From Phytopseudomonas daroniae (GTDB taxonomy: Bacteria; Pseudomonadota; Gammaproteobacteria; Pseudomonadales; Pseudomonadaceae), in the NCBI RefSeq assembly GCF_004327285.1, contig NZ_QJUI01000025.1, positions 1 through 61,391 of the forward strand: a stretch of 61,391 bases of DNA, written 5' to 3'. This document shows positions 51,856-60,366 of this stretch, one piece after another. A program made the position numbers and the translations under genes. Position 1 is the first letter of the stretch; each line of letters opens with the position of its first letter. A model generated the notes under the pieces. That model saw nothing but the letters and a program-made list of their open reading frames with translations. It was not told the origin of the DNA and did not search any database.

Positions 51856-54225
51856 ATGCGTATAAGAACAACGAGGTCAGCCGTGCTGTTCATCATCGTA
51901 CGCCGGAGCATCTGCCGCGCAGGTTCGCTCTGGCTGTTGTCCCTGGCCGGGCCGACATTGGCGACGCCATTGCCCGACGATTCCGTCTGGCTGCTCGACG
52001 CGATCAACGTCAGCGCCCGCCATCGTGAAGAGCCGGCGCAGCAGGTGCCGATCGCCATCGATGTGCTGGATGACGAGCAACTCGGCGGCGCCGGCCTGTA
52101 CCGGGCCGAGACGCTGGCGCAGCGCATCCCCGGCCTGATGTTGACGGCGCCCAATCCGCGCTATGCCGCTTACGGTATCCGGGGCCTGGGATCGAGTTCG
52201 GCGAACGACGGGCTCGACGGTAGCGTGGCGGTGTTCGCCGATGGCGTGTACCTGGGACGCCAGGGCATGTCGCTGCTCGATTTCGGCGATATCGAGCGGG
52301 TCGAGGTGCTGCGCGGGCCGCAGGGGACGCTGTATGGCAAGAACTCCACCGCCGGCGCCATCAATCTGCTGAGCCGGGTTCCGAGCTTCGTCAGCGAAGG
52401 GCGCGCTGAGGTGAGCCTGGGCCAGGACGGTCTGCGCCAGTATCGCGCCAGCGTCTCCGGGCCGCTGGTCGAGGGCGTGCTGGCGGCACGCCTGAGTGCT
52501 TATGACCTGGTGCGTGACGGCGCCATCGACAATCGCTACAACGGCGAAACCCTCGGCGAGGAGGATCGCCAGGGGTTGCGTGGCCAGTTGCTGTGGACGC
52601 CCGGCGAGCGTTTCAGCGCCCGGCTGATCGCCGAGTACGCCGGCCAGGACGAAAGCGCCGTGCTCACCGCCAGCCAGTTCAGTACGGCGACCCGCCAGCG
52701 CGCGGCTTACCTCGGTTACCCGCTGTTGCCGGTCGCCCCCTATGCCCGGCGTGTGCAGCACAACGAGGCCAACGACCTGGAAACGCTGCAGCGCGCGCTG
52801 ACCCTGCAGCTCGATGGCGAACTGGACAACGGCATGACTCTGACCAGCATCAGCGGTTATCGCGACTGGGTCTACGATGGCGAGCAGGACGCCGACGGCA
52901 CGGCATTGTCCGTGGCCCGTTCCGCGGCCCGGCTCGATCATCACCAGTTCAGCCAGGAGCTGCGCCTGGCGCAGGCGTTCGGCGAGCGGTTCGATTACGT
53001 GCTGGGCCTGTACTACCTGCGTCAGCGCCTGCAGCGCCAGGTCAATGTGGCTTTTGGCGGTGATGCGGCGGCGTACTTTCTCGGCGATCGCCCGGAGACC
53101 GCCCAGCGCGGCATCACGCCGGCGATGATTCCGCCATCGCTGTTGCAGGGCGCGCGCCAGCGCTTCGAGGGCGAGCAGCATAGCGACAGTCAGGCGTTGT
53201 TCGGCCAGTTCACCTGGCGCCCCGGCGAGCGCCTGGCCATCACCCCGGGCCTGCGTTACACCCGCGAGCGCAAGCGCGCCAGCATTACCCGTGCGGTGTC
53301 AGGCCTGGCGCCGCTGGGGCCGGATCCGGTGTCGCAGCTGGCGGGCGAGCTGCTGCGCGATATCACCCTTGGCAGGGACTATGCCCGCCGCAATCGGCTC
53401 GAAGAGCACAATCTGTCCGGCCAGCTGGCGTTCAGCTATGCATTGAGCGAGGGCGTGGTCGGCTATGCCAGCTGGTCGCGGGGCTACAAGGCCGGCGGCA
53501 TCAACCTCGACGTGACCAGCGCGCATGTCGCCCCGGTGTTCGGCAGCGAGCGGGCGACTTCGCTCGAGGTCGGCCTCAAGAGTCTCTGGTGGCAGGAGCG
53601 GCTGGCGCTCGACGTGGCGCTCTATCAGACCGACGTCGATGACTACCAGGTGCTGAGCAACAGCGCGCCGGCCAACGATCTCTCCCCACCCCTGCGCGAT
53701 AACCTGATCAACGTCGGTCGGGTGCGCTTGCGTGGCGTGGAACTCGACGGGCGCCTGCGGGCCAGTGAGCGGGTGCAGTTGCGCCTGGGCATCGCCTGGA
53801 GCGATGCCCGCTATCGCTCGTTCGACAACGCCCCCTGTGCCCCGGAAAGCGGGCAGTGGTCGTGCGACCTGGCGGGCAAGCGCTTGTTCAACGCGCCACG
53901 CTGGAGCACCACGGCGGGGCTGGATTACCGGCGTCCGCTGGAACACGGCCTGGAGCTGTTCGCGGCGCTGGATCACAGCTGGCGCAGCGGCTACTACGGC
54001 GTGCTGGAAAGGGGCGCCGGCAGTTACCAGTCGGCTTACGGGGTGAGCGATCTGCGCCTCGGCATGGGCCGTGCGGATCAGCGCTGGGCCGTCGAGCTGT
54101 GGGCCCGCAACCTGTTCGATCAGCGTTATGCCAGTGCCGTCTACGCCACCCTGGGCTCTGGCGACTACGCCGTGCTGCCGGGCGACGCGCGCACCCTCGG
54201 CGTGACCTGGCGCGGGCGTTACTGA
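51856..54225 (+). CDS. TonB-dependent outer-membrane receptor
   Basis: A 789-residue receptor: signal-like N-terminus, TonB-box-like stretch LDAINVSARHREEPAQQVP, plug domain (ETLAQRIPGLMLTAPNPRYA, RGPQGTLYGKNSTAGAINLL) and a 22-strand barrel ending in TWRGRY with a terminal aromatic. It takes up an iron chelate or another large ligand with TonB energy; the ligand is not evident. ATG at 51856 has GGGAG upstream; the frame is open to 51400 but that part overlaps the kinase. No Fur box is recognised. It separates the two-component genes from the type I secretion operon. Confidence 0.9.
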   Translation: MRIRTTRSAVLFIIVRRSICRAGSLWLLSLAGPTLATPLPDDSVWLLDAINVSARHREEPAQQVPIAIDVLDDEQLGGAGLYRAETLAQRIPGLMLTAPNPRYAAYGIRGLGSSSANDGLDGSVAVFADGVYLGRQGMSLLDFGDIERVEVLRGPQGTLYGKNSTAGAINLLSRVPSFVSEGRAEVSLGQDGLRQYRASVSGPLVEGVLAARLSAYDLVRDGAIDNRYNGETLGEEDRQGLRGQLLWTPGERFSARLIAEYAGQDESAVLTASQFSTATRQRAAYLGYPLLPVAPYARRVQHNEANDLETLQRALTLQLDGELDNGMTLTSISGYRDWVYDGEQDADGTALSVARSAARLDHHQFSQELRLAQAFGERFDYVLGLYYLRQRLQRQVNVAFGGDAAAYFLGDRPETAQRGITPAMIPPSLLQGARQRFEGEQHSDSQALFGQFTWRPGERLAITPGLRYTRERKRASITRAVSGLAPLGPDPVSQLAGELLRDITLGRDYARRNRLEEHNLSGQLAFSYALSEGVVGYASWSRGYKAGGINLDVTSAHVAPVFGSERATSLEVGLKSLWWQERLALDVALYQTDVDDYQVLSNSAPANDLSPPLRDNLINVGRVRLRGVELDGRLRASERVQLRLGIAWSDARYRSFDNAPCAPESGQWSCDLAGKRLFNAPRWSTTAGLDYRRPLEHGLELFAALDHSWRSGYYGVLERGAGSYQSAYGVSDLRLGMGRADQRWAVELWARNLFDQRYASAVYATLGSGDYAVLPGDARTLGVTWRGRY

Positions 54226-54885
54226 TCGGGCCACGCCGCTTCCGCCCCGGCCGCGGTGCAGGCTCGAACCGCCCGTTGGGGCAAACCCCGGACGGCGCCG
54301 CGTTCGCGGCCGTAGCCACGCTGAGGTGATCCCGGGACTGTTCGCCCCGGCGGCATCGAACGCTTGGGGAAAGTTCCCTTCCTCCACTCGATCGCGCGGC
54401 GTCCAGCACGTGCGTGCCAGGCTTTTGCCATCCGCTGCGGCAAAGGTGCTCGTTGCGCCGGGGCCTGCTTCCTTCTGCGTTTCAGCCCGGCCCGGCGATG
54501 GCCGACCTTTGCCGGGGCGCCATTTCGTTGCCTGAGCGAGACGCAGATTCCCGGCCGAAGCTCTTCTTCTGCCGCGCGGCGCTCCCTACATTGCCTGCCG
54601 TTCAGGAGGGTTCCTGCGGTGGCTGGCATTGTGAGGGAGAGGGCCCATGGGCCAGGGAAAGGCTGCCGCGCTCCGCTCGGTCACTTGCCGCTGCCAATTG
54701 TCCTGGCCTGCCGCCACTCACCCTTCTTGCCGTTTTTCGCGGGCGCCTGATGCCCACCTCCGGTGGCCGTACGGCGCCCCGGGCCGGCCTGCACTCGTCA
54801 TGGTACGGCGACATCGCCCATACCCAACGCCCCAGCCCAGTGCCGGGAACACATCATCGAGCACTCAGACCGCTTAGAGGACGTC
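54226..54885. other. 660-bp GC-rich region without a recognised gene
   Basis: No supported gene lies between the TonB receptor stop and the TolC-type ORF. Long open frames exist on several strands because of high GC, but none shows a family motif or a good ribosome-binding site. The segment probably carries the promoter of the type I secretion operon; no clear hexamers were recognised. Confidence 0.5.
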
Positions 54886-56670
54886 ATGCACATAGAATCC
54901 CCGTTCGCCAAACTTGCCCTCGCCATCTGCATCGGGCTTGCGCCCGTGGCGGTAACCGCTGCCGAACGGCAGGACAACCTGCTCGCCGTGGTGCAGGAGA
55001 CCCTCGAGTTAAATCCCGAGCTGCAATCGCGCCTGGAGGCCTTCTATGCGTCGACCGAAGACCGTCGTGAGGTGTTCGGTGGTTATCTGCCCTCGGTCGA
55101 TCTGAGCGCCTCGGCTGGCCAGGCCAATCGGCAGTTCGACCGCCGTAGCGATTATTCGCGCAACTATGCGGAAATCTCCCTGACCCAGATGCTGTTCGAC
55201 GGTTTTCGTGTGCGCAATCGCCTGAACCGTTTTGAGCACACCAGTCGGGTGCGCTACTACGAACTGCTGGACGAGGCCGAGAACAAGACCCTGGAAGCCA
55301 GCGAGGCCTATCTCGGCGTGCTGCGCCACCGCGAACTGGTGGTTCTGGCGCAAAAAAACGTGGCCAACCACCTGCGCACCAGCGAGCACGTCGAGCAGCG
55401 CGCCGGTTCTGGCGTCGGCAACCGCGCTGACCTGCAGCAGATCGAAGGGCGCCTGTCGCTGGCGCGAACCAACCTGATGACCGAGATCGCCAATCTGCAG
55501 GGCGTCACCGCGCGCTTCCAGCGCTTGGTCGGGCAGGCCCCGGGCGAGAATCTCGAATCGGTGTCGCTGCCCGAGGGGCGGATTCCGGCCGCTCTGGAGA
55601 ACGTGCTGCGCACTGGTTACTCCAACAACCCGGCGTTGTATGCGGCGTTTGAGAATACCCAGGCCGCCGAGTCGGCCCTAGAGGAAACCAAGTCCAGCCG
55701 CTACCCGACCTTCGAGCTGGGCATGCGCCAGGGCATCTACAAGAACAACAACAGTTTCGATAATCGTACCGACCCCGATTCGTACGGCAGCGAGAACATC
55801 ATCGAAGTGCGCGCGCGCTACAACCTGTTCCGGGGCGGCAGCGATCGCGCCGCCGAGCGCGCTGCCTACCGCCGTATCAATCAGGCCGAGAGCCTGCGTG
55901 ACAAAGCCTGTGTCGACCTGCGCCAGACCGCGACCATTGCCTATACCGATGTGCTCAACCTGAACCAGCAGCGAACCTCCCTGGAGGCCCATCGTAAAGC
56001 CTCGGCAAGTGTGGTGCAGGCCTATCGCGAGCAGTTCGATATCGGCCGCCGTTCGCTGCTCGACGTGCTCGACTCCGAGAACGAGGCCTTCCAGGCCGAG
56101 CGCGCTGGCGTGAATGGCGACTTTGATCTGCAGATCGCCAAGATTCGTACCCTGCACAGCATGGGACAACTGCTGCAGAGCTTGTCGGTGTCCAGTGCCA
56201 GTATCCCGACCCTGGAGGACAGCCTCTCCGGCGATGTCGCGGTCGCTTCCAGCCGCTACTGCGCGACGGTTGCCGATGCGCAGTTGAACATCGGCCGCTA
56301 CACCCAGGAGAGCATGGCCGAGGAAACCATCGAGCTGTCCGGCGACGCCCTGTTTGATGTCGGCAGTCCGATGATAAAGGTTGACTCGCGGGCGCGTTTG
56401 CAGCGCTTCGTCGACACCCTGGGTGGCACCGAGCTGCGTGCGATCAGCGTCGTTGGGCACACCGACGATACCGGCAGCGATGTGCTGAACCGCGAGTTGT
56501 CGCTGGCCCGCGCTACGGCGGTACGCGATTTTCTGGTGGAAAACGGGGTACGTGCACAGATCATCTCCACCTCGGGTGTCGCCGCCGACCAGCCGATCGC
56601 CAGTAACGCCACCGCTGAGGGGCGTTCGGCCAACCGCCGGGTGGCGCTGCACGTCAAGCGTGCCGAGTAA
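54886..56670 (+). CDS. TolC-family outer-membrane protein with C-terminal OmpA domain
   Basis: A 594-residue fusion. A signal peptide (MHIESPFAKLALAICIGLAP, cleavage near TAA) leads into a full TolC/AggA type I secretion channel (about 30-460) with FGGYLPSVDLSASAGQANRQ and RVRNRLNRFEHTS. A C-terminal OmpA-like peptidoglycan-binding domain follows (about 485-590: ELRAISVVGHTDDTGSDVLN, LSLARATAVRDFLVENGV, EGRSANRRVAL). The OmpA part would tether the channel to the cell wall. ATG at 54886 has TAGAGG upstream. First gene of the adhesin-secretion operon. Fusion of these two domains is unusual for a TolC protein. Confidence 0.9.
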   Translation: MHIESPFAKLALAICIGLAPVAVTAAERQDNLLAVVQETLELNPELQSRLEAFYASTEDRREVFGGYLPSVDLSASAGQANRQFDRRSDYSRNYAEISLTQMLFDGFRVRNRLNRFEHTSRVRYYELLDEAENKTLEASEAYLGVLRHRELVVLAQKNVANHLRTSEHVEQRAGSGVGNRADLQQIEGRLSLARTNLMTEIANLQGVTARFQRLVGQAPGENLESVSLPEGRIPAALENVLRTGYSNNPALYAAFENTQAAESALEETKSSRYPTFELGMRQGIYKNNNSFDNRTDPDSYGSENIIEVRARYNLFRGGSDRAAERAAYRRINQAESLRDKACVDLRQTATIAYTDVLNLNQQRTSLEAHRKASASVVQAYREQFDIGRRSLLDVLDSENEAFQAERAGVNGDFDLQIAKIRTLHSMGQLLQSLSVSSASIPTLEDSLSGDVAVASSRYCATVADAQLNIGRYTQESMAEETIELSGDALFDVGSPMIKVDSRARLQRFVDTLGGTELRAISVVGHTDDTGSDVLNRELSLARATAVRDFLVENGVRAQIISTSGVAADQPIASNATAEGRSANRRVALHVKRAE

Positions 56671-56734
56671 CCCATAGATTAAGTGGGGAGGCGACCGGCC
56701 TTTCCGCGCCATTTCCTTCGACTGCCAGGATGTC

Positions 56735-58870
56735 ATGGACGTACTTTCCGATGATCCCTTGAGTGCCTGCCTGCTGTGGTTGGCCGACGCTCATGGCATG
56801 GCCACTTCCCGCGATGCCTTGGTGGACGGCCTGCCACTGGTGGCCGGGTGTCTCTCACCGGCCCATGTCGCGAGAGCGGCCGAGCGCGTCGGCATGAGTG
56901 CCAGCCTGGCGCGGGTGGTACTGGGACGAATCACCCCGACTCTTTTGCCGTGCATCCTGCTGCTGGACGGCAACCGTGCTTGCCTGTTGCAGTCGCTGGA
57001 TCTGCAGGCGGGTACGGCTCATGTCCTGCTTCCGGAACTGGGCATGCAGGGCGAGGAGCTGGCACTGGAGGAGCTGGCGGCGCGCTACAGCGGGCTGGCC
57101 ATATACTGCCGCCGGGCGTTCAGCCTGAACCAGGCCGAGCGCGGTGACAAGGGAGACGATCCGCTGCGCGAACACTGGTTCTGGAGTGCGATCAAGGCCA
57201 ACCGGCGGGTTTACCGTGATGTGCTGGCTGCGGCGTTCTGCATCAACCTGTTTGCCCTGGTCATGCCATTGTTCGTGATGAACGTGTACGACCGGGTGGT
57301 GCCCAACCAGGCCACCGATACCTTGTGGGTACTGGCCATCGGTGCACTGCTGGTGATCTGTGCCGACCTGGTGCTGCGCCTGTTGCGCAGCTGGTTCGTC
57401 GAGCTGGCGGCGCAGCGTGCCGACATCCTGTTGTCAGCGCGGATCATGGAACGCATCCTCGGCATGCGCCTGGAGCACAGCCCGCAGTCGGTGGGCTCGT
57501 TCGCCTCCAGTGTCAACGCCTTCGAGTCAGTGCGCTCTTTCATCGGCTCGATGGTGATCGCCGCGTTGATCGACCTGCCGTTCTTCCTGCTGTTCATCCT
57601 GATCATCGCCATCATCTCGCTGCCGATGGCGGTGCCGGTGCTGGTCGGCGCGTTACTGGTGATCGGCTATGCACTGTCGGTACAGGGCCGGCTGCGCAAA
57701 CTCTCGGAAATTTCCAGCCAGGCCAGCGCGCAGCGCAGTTCGGGGCTGATCGAAAGTCTCGGTGCGGCGCAGACACTGAAGAGCTTCAACGCCACCAGCC
57801 GCATGCAGACCCGCTGGGAGCAGGCCACTCAGTTCCTTTCCGGTTGCACCGGCAAGCAACGCCTGCTCGGTGGCTCGGTTGGTGCCGGAGCCTCCTGGGT
57901 TCAGCAGGTGGTGGCCGTCAGCATGCTGATCGTCGGCGTCTACCTGGTGATCGACGGGCAGATGAGCCAGGGGGCGCTGATCGCTGCCTACATGCTGTCG
58001 TCACGGGCCATGGCGCCGGTATCGCAGACCGCCTCGCTGTTGACCCAGTACCACCAGGCAGCCACCGCCCTCGGTTCACTGGAGCAGATCATGGACAACG
58101 AGCAGGAGCGCCAGCCTGGCAAGCAGTTGGTGAGCCGGCCAAAGCTGCGCGGCGAGATCGAACTGCGTAACCTCACTTTCGCCTACCCGGGCGAGCAGCG
58201 CCCGGCGCTGGACGGGGTTTCCCTGCATATCCGTGCTGGCGAGCGAGTTGGCATCCTCGGCTGCGTCGGCTCCGGCAAGAGCACCCTGGAGAAGCTCATT
58301 CTCGGTCTCTACCGACCCACTGCCGGCAGCGTGCTGATCGACGGTCTGCACCTGGAGCAACTGGATATCGCCGAACTGCGCCGCAACATCGGCTACATCC
58401 CCCAGGACATCCAACTGCTCAGCGGCAGTGTGTATGACAACGTCACTCTGGGCATCGACCACCCCGAGCGGGAGCGACTGCACCAGGCGATCCATATCTC
58501 CGGGCTGAAGAACTTGGTCGGCGAACATGCCGATGGCCTGGCGATGCCGGTGGGCGAGGGGGGCCGGCGGTTGTCCGGCGGCCAGCGCCAGGCCGTCGCG
58601 GTGGCCCGGGCGGTGATGCCTGATAGCTCGATCCTGCTCTTCGACGAGCCGACCAGCGCCATGGACAGCCAGTTGGAGGCGCATGTCAGCCAGGCCCTCA
58701 GCCATTTTAGCCAGGGGCGTACGCTCTTGCTGGTCACTCATCGCACCAGCCTGCTGCACATGGTTGAGCGGTTAGTGATAGTCGATGCCGGGCGGATCAT
58801 TGCCGACGGGCCCAAGCAGAGCGTACTGCAGGCCCTAGAGCGTGGCAGCATCAAAAGGAGCGCCGTATGA
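56735..58870 (+). CDS. lapB: Type I secretion ABC exporter with inactive C39-like domain (LapB-like)
   Basis: A 711-residue exporter. The N-terminal C39-peptidase-like domain (about 1-130) has CLLWLADAHG instead of the active Q-x-x-C-G pattern, so it is the non-cleaving CLD type that docks the substrate. Six membrane helices lie at about 160-430. The C-terminal ATPase has Walker A GCVGSGKST (about 508), signature LSGGQRQAVAVARAV, Walker B SSILLFDEPTSAMDSQ and VTHR. It is the LapB/HlyB-like motor for the large adhesin. It overlaps the HlyD gene by 4 nt. Confidence 0.92.
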   Translation: MDVLSDDPLSACLLWLADAHGMATSRDALVDGLPLVAGCLSPAHVARAAERVGMSASLARVVLGRITPTLLPCILLLDGNRACLLQSLDLQAGTAHVLLPELGMQGEELALEELAARYSGLAIYCRRAFSLNQAERGDKGDDPLREHWFWSAIKANRRVYRDVLAAAFCINLFALVMPLFVMNVYDRVVPNQATDTLWVLAIGALLVICADLVLRLLRSWFVELAAQRADILLSARIMERILGMRLEHSPQSVGSFASSVNAFESVRSFIGSMVIAALIDLPFFLLFILIIAIISLPMAVPVLVGALLVIGYALSVQGRLRKLSEISSQASAQRSSGLIESLGAAQTLKSFNATSRMQTRWEQATQFLSGCTGKQRLLGGSVGAGASWVQQVVAVSMLIVGVYLVIDGQMSQGALIAAYMLSSRAMAPVSQTASLLTQYHQAATALGSLEQIMDNEQERQPGKQLVSRPKLRGEIELRNLTFAYPGEQRPALDGVSLHIRAGERVGILGCVGSGKSTLEKLILGLYRPTAGSVLIDGLHLEQLDIAELRRNIGYIPQDIQLLSGSVYDNVTLGIDHPERERLHQAIHISGLKNLVGEHADGLAMPVGEGGRRLSGGQRQAVAVARAVMPDSSILLFDEPTSAMDSQLEAHVSQALSHFSQGRTLLLVTHRTSLLHMVERLVIVDAGRIIADGPKQSVLQALERGSIKRSAV

Positions 58871-60306
58871 GCAGCGCGCCGCGGACTCCACCGAGCGAAG
58901 AGACCATGCTCGAACGTAAGGCCTTCGAGCGCCTGAGCATGTTGTCGGCGGACGGGTCGTTCATCGACCGCCTGTTTCGGCGTTTCTTCGCCGCTTTCTC
59001 CGGCTCCAGCAGGGATTGGCGGATGGAGGCCGCGCAGACTGTCGAGGGCCAGCGTGAGCTGCGTGCCCGCGCTCTGCTGTACGCCATCGTCTTGATCTTC
59101 TTGCTGCTGTTGGTCTGGGCGGCTTTTGCCAGTATCGACGAAGTGACTCGGGGTGAGGGCAAGGTGATTCCCTCGCAGCAGTTGCAGGTGATCCAGTCGG
59201 TGGACGGTGGAGTGGTCGAGGAAGTGTTCGTCCGCGAGGGCGACAAGGTGGAGAAGGATGCCCTGCTGGTGCGCATCGACCCGACCCGCTTCGTCGCCAG
59301 CTTCCAGGAAGGCAGTGTCAAGGCCTTCGCCCTGCGTGCCAAGGTCGAACGGCTCAATGCACTGATTGACGAGACGGTCTATGCACCGAAGTACGAGCAG
59401 TCGCTGAACAGCGAAGAACTGGCCGTGGTTGCCCAGGAGCGTGGCTTCTACCAGGAAAGTGTCAAGGAACTGGAGCAACGTCTGTCCATTGCCCGCGAGC
59501 AGCACAGCCAGCGCCAGCGCGAACTGGACGAGACGCGAGCGCGCCTGCACGCGGCGGATCAGGCTTATATCCTGTCCTCCCGCGAGCTGGAAGTCACCCG
59601 GCCGTTGCTGCGCTCGGGTGCGGTGTCCGAGGTGGACATCCTGCGCCTGGAGCGTGACCAGTCCGCCGCCGATGGCGAGCGCCGCCAGGCGTCGGCCCGG
59701 GTTCGGCAGATCCAGGCCGGTGTGCAGGAAGCCGAAGCCCGTATCGCCGAGGTGGCGCACAGTATGCGCAACCAGTGGCGTTCGGAGCTCGGCGAGGCGA
59801 GCGCCCAGCTCAACAGCCTGGATCGCAACGTGCTCGGCCTGGCCGACCGGGTCAAGTATTCGGAGATTCGCTCGCCGGTAAAGGGCACCGTGCAGCGCAT
59901 GCTCTACAACACCATCGGCGGTGTGGTGCAGCCCGGCCATGCGGTGTTGGAGATCGTCCCGGCCGACGACCGTCTGCTGGTCGAGGCGAAGATTTCGCCG
60001 AAGGATATTGCCTTCCTGCATCCAGGACTGCCGGCCACCATCAAGCTGCATGCCTACGATTTTTCCATCTACGGCGGCATGTCGGCGACATTGCAGCACA
60101 TCAGCGCCGACACCATCACTGATGAGCGCGACAACACCTATTACCTGGTTCGTGCCATGACCACCGATACCGAGTTCGCCCGCAAGCTGGCGGTGATCCC
60201 CGGCATGACCGCGCAACTGGACATCCTGACCGGCAAGAAGACCGTGCTGGCCTACCTGCTCAAACCCATCCTGCGCGCCAAGGGCAATGCCCTGAGCGAG
60301 CGCTGA
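58867..60306 (+). CDS. lapC: HlyD-family membrane-fusion protein (LapC-like)
   Basis: A 479-residue adaptor: cytoplasmic N-terminus (about 1-65), one membrane helix (YAIVLIFLLLLVWAAFASID), a beta-lipoyl part (VDGGVVEEVFVREGDKVEKD), a long coiled-coil hairpin (about 150-300), and the C-terminal barrel with SPVKGTVQRMLYNTIGGVVQ. It bridges the LapB-like exporter to the TolC-OmpA channel. The ATG overlaps the exporter stop (ATGA). AAAAGGAG precedes it by nine bases. Confidence 0.93.
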   Translation: MSSAPRTPPSEETMLERKAFERLSMLSADGSFIDRLFRRFFAAFSGSSRDWRMEAAQTVEGQRELRARALLYAIVLIFLLLLVWAAFASIDEVTRGEGKVIPSQQLQVIQSVDGGVVEEVFVREGDKVEKDALLVRIDPTRFVASFQEGSVKAFALRAKVERLNALIDETVYAPKYEQSLNSEELAVVAQERGFYQESVKELEQRLSIAREQHSQRQRELDETRARLHAADQAYILSSRELEVTRPLLRSGAVSEVDILRLERDQSAADGERRQASARVRQIQAGVQEAEARIAEVAHSMRNQWRSELGEASAQLNSLDRNVLGLADRVKYSEIRSPVKGTVQRMLYNTIGGVVQPGHAVLEIVPADDRLLVEAKISPKDIAFLHPGLPATIKLHAYDFSIYGGMSATLQHISADTITDERDNTYYLVRAMTTDTEFARKLAVIPGMTAQLDILTGKKTVLAYLLKPILRAKGNALSER

Positions 60307-60366
60307 TACTTTTGGAGTCGCCCAGGGTTCCGGCCCGGCGGCATGCAATCCCATAGCGAGGTCGAC

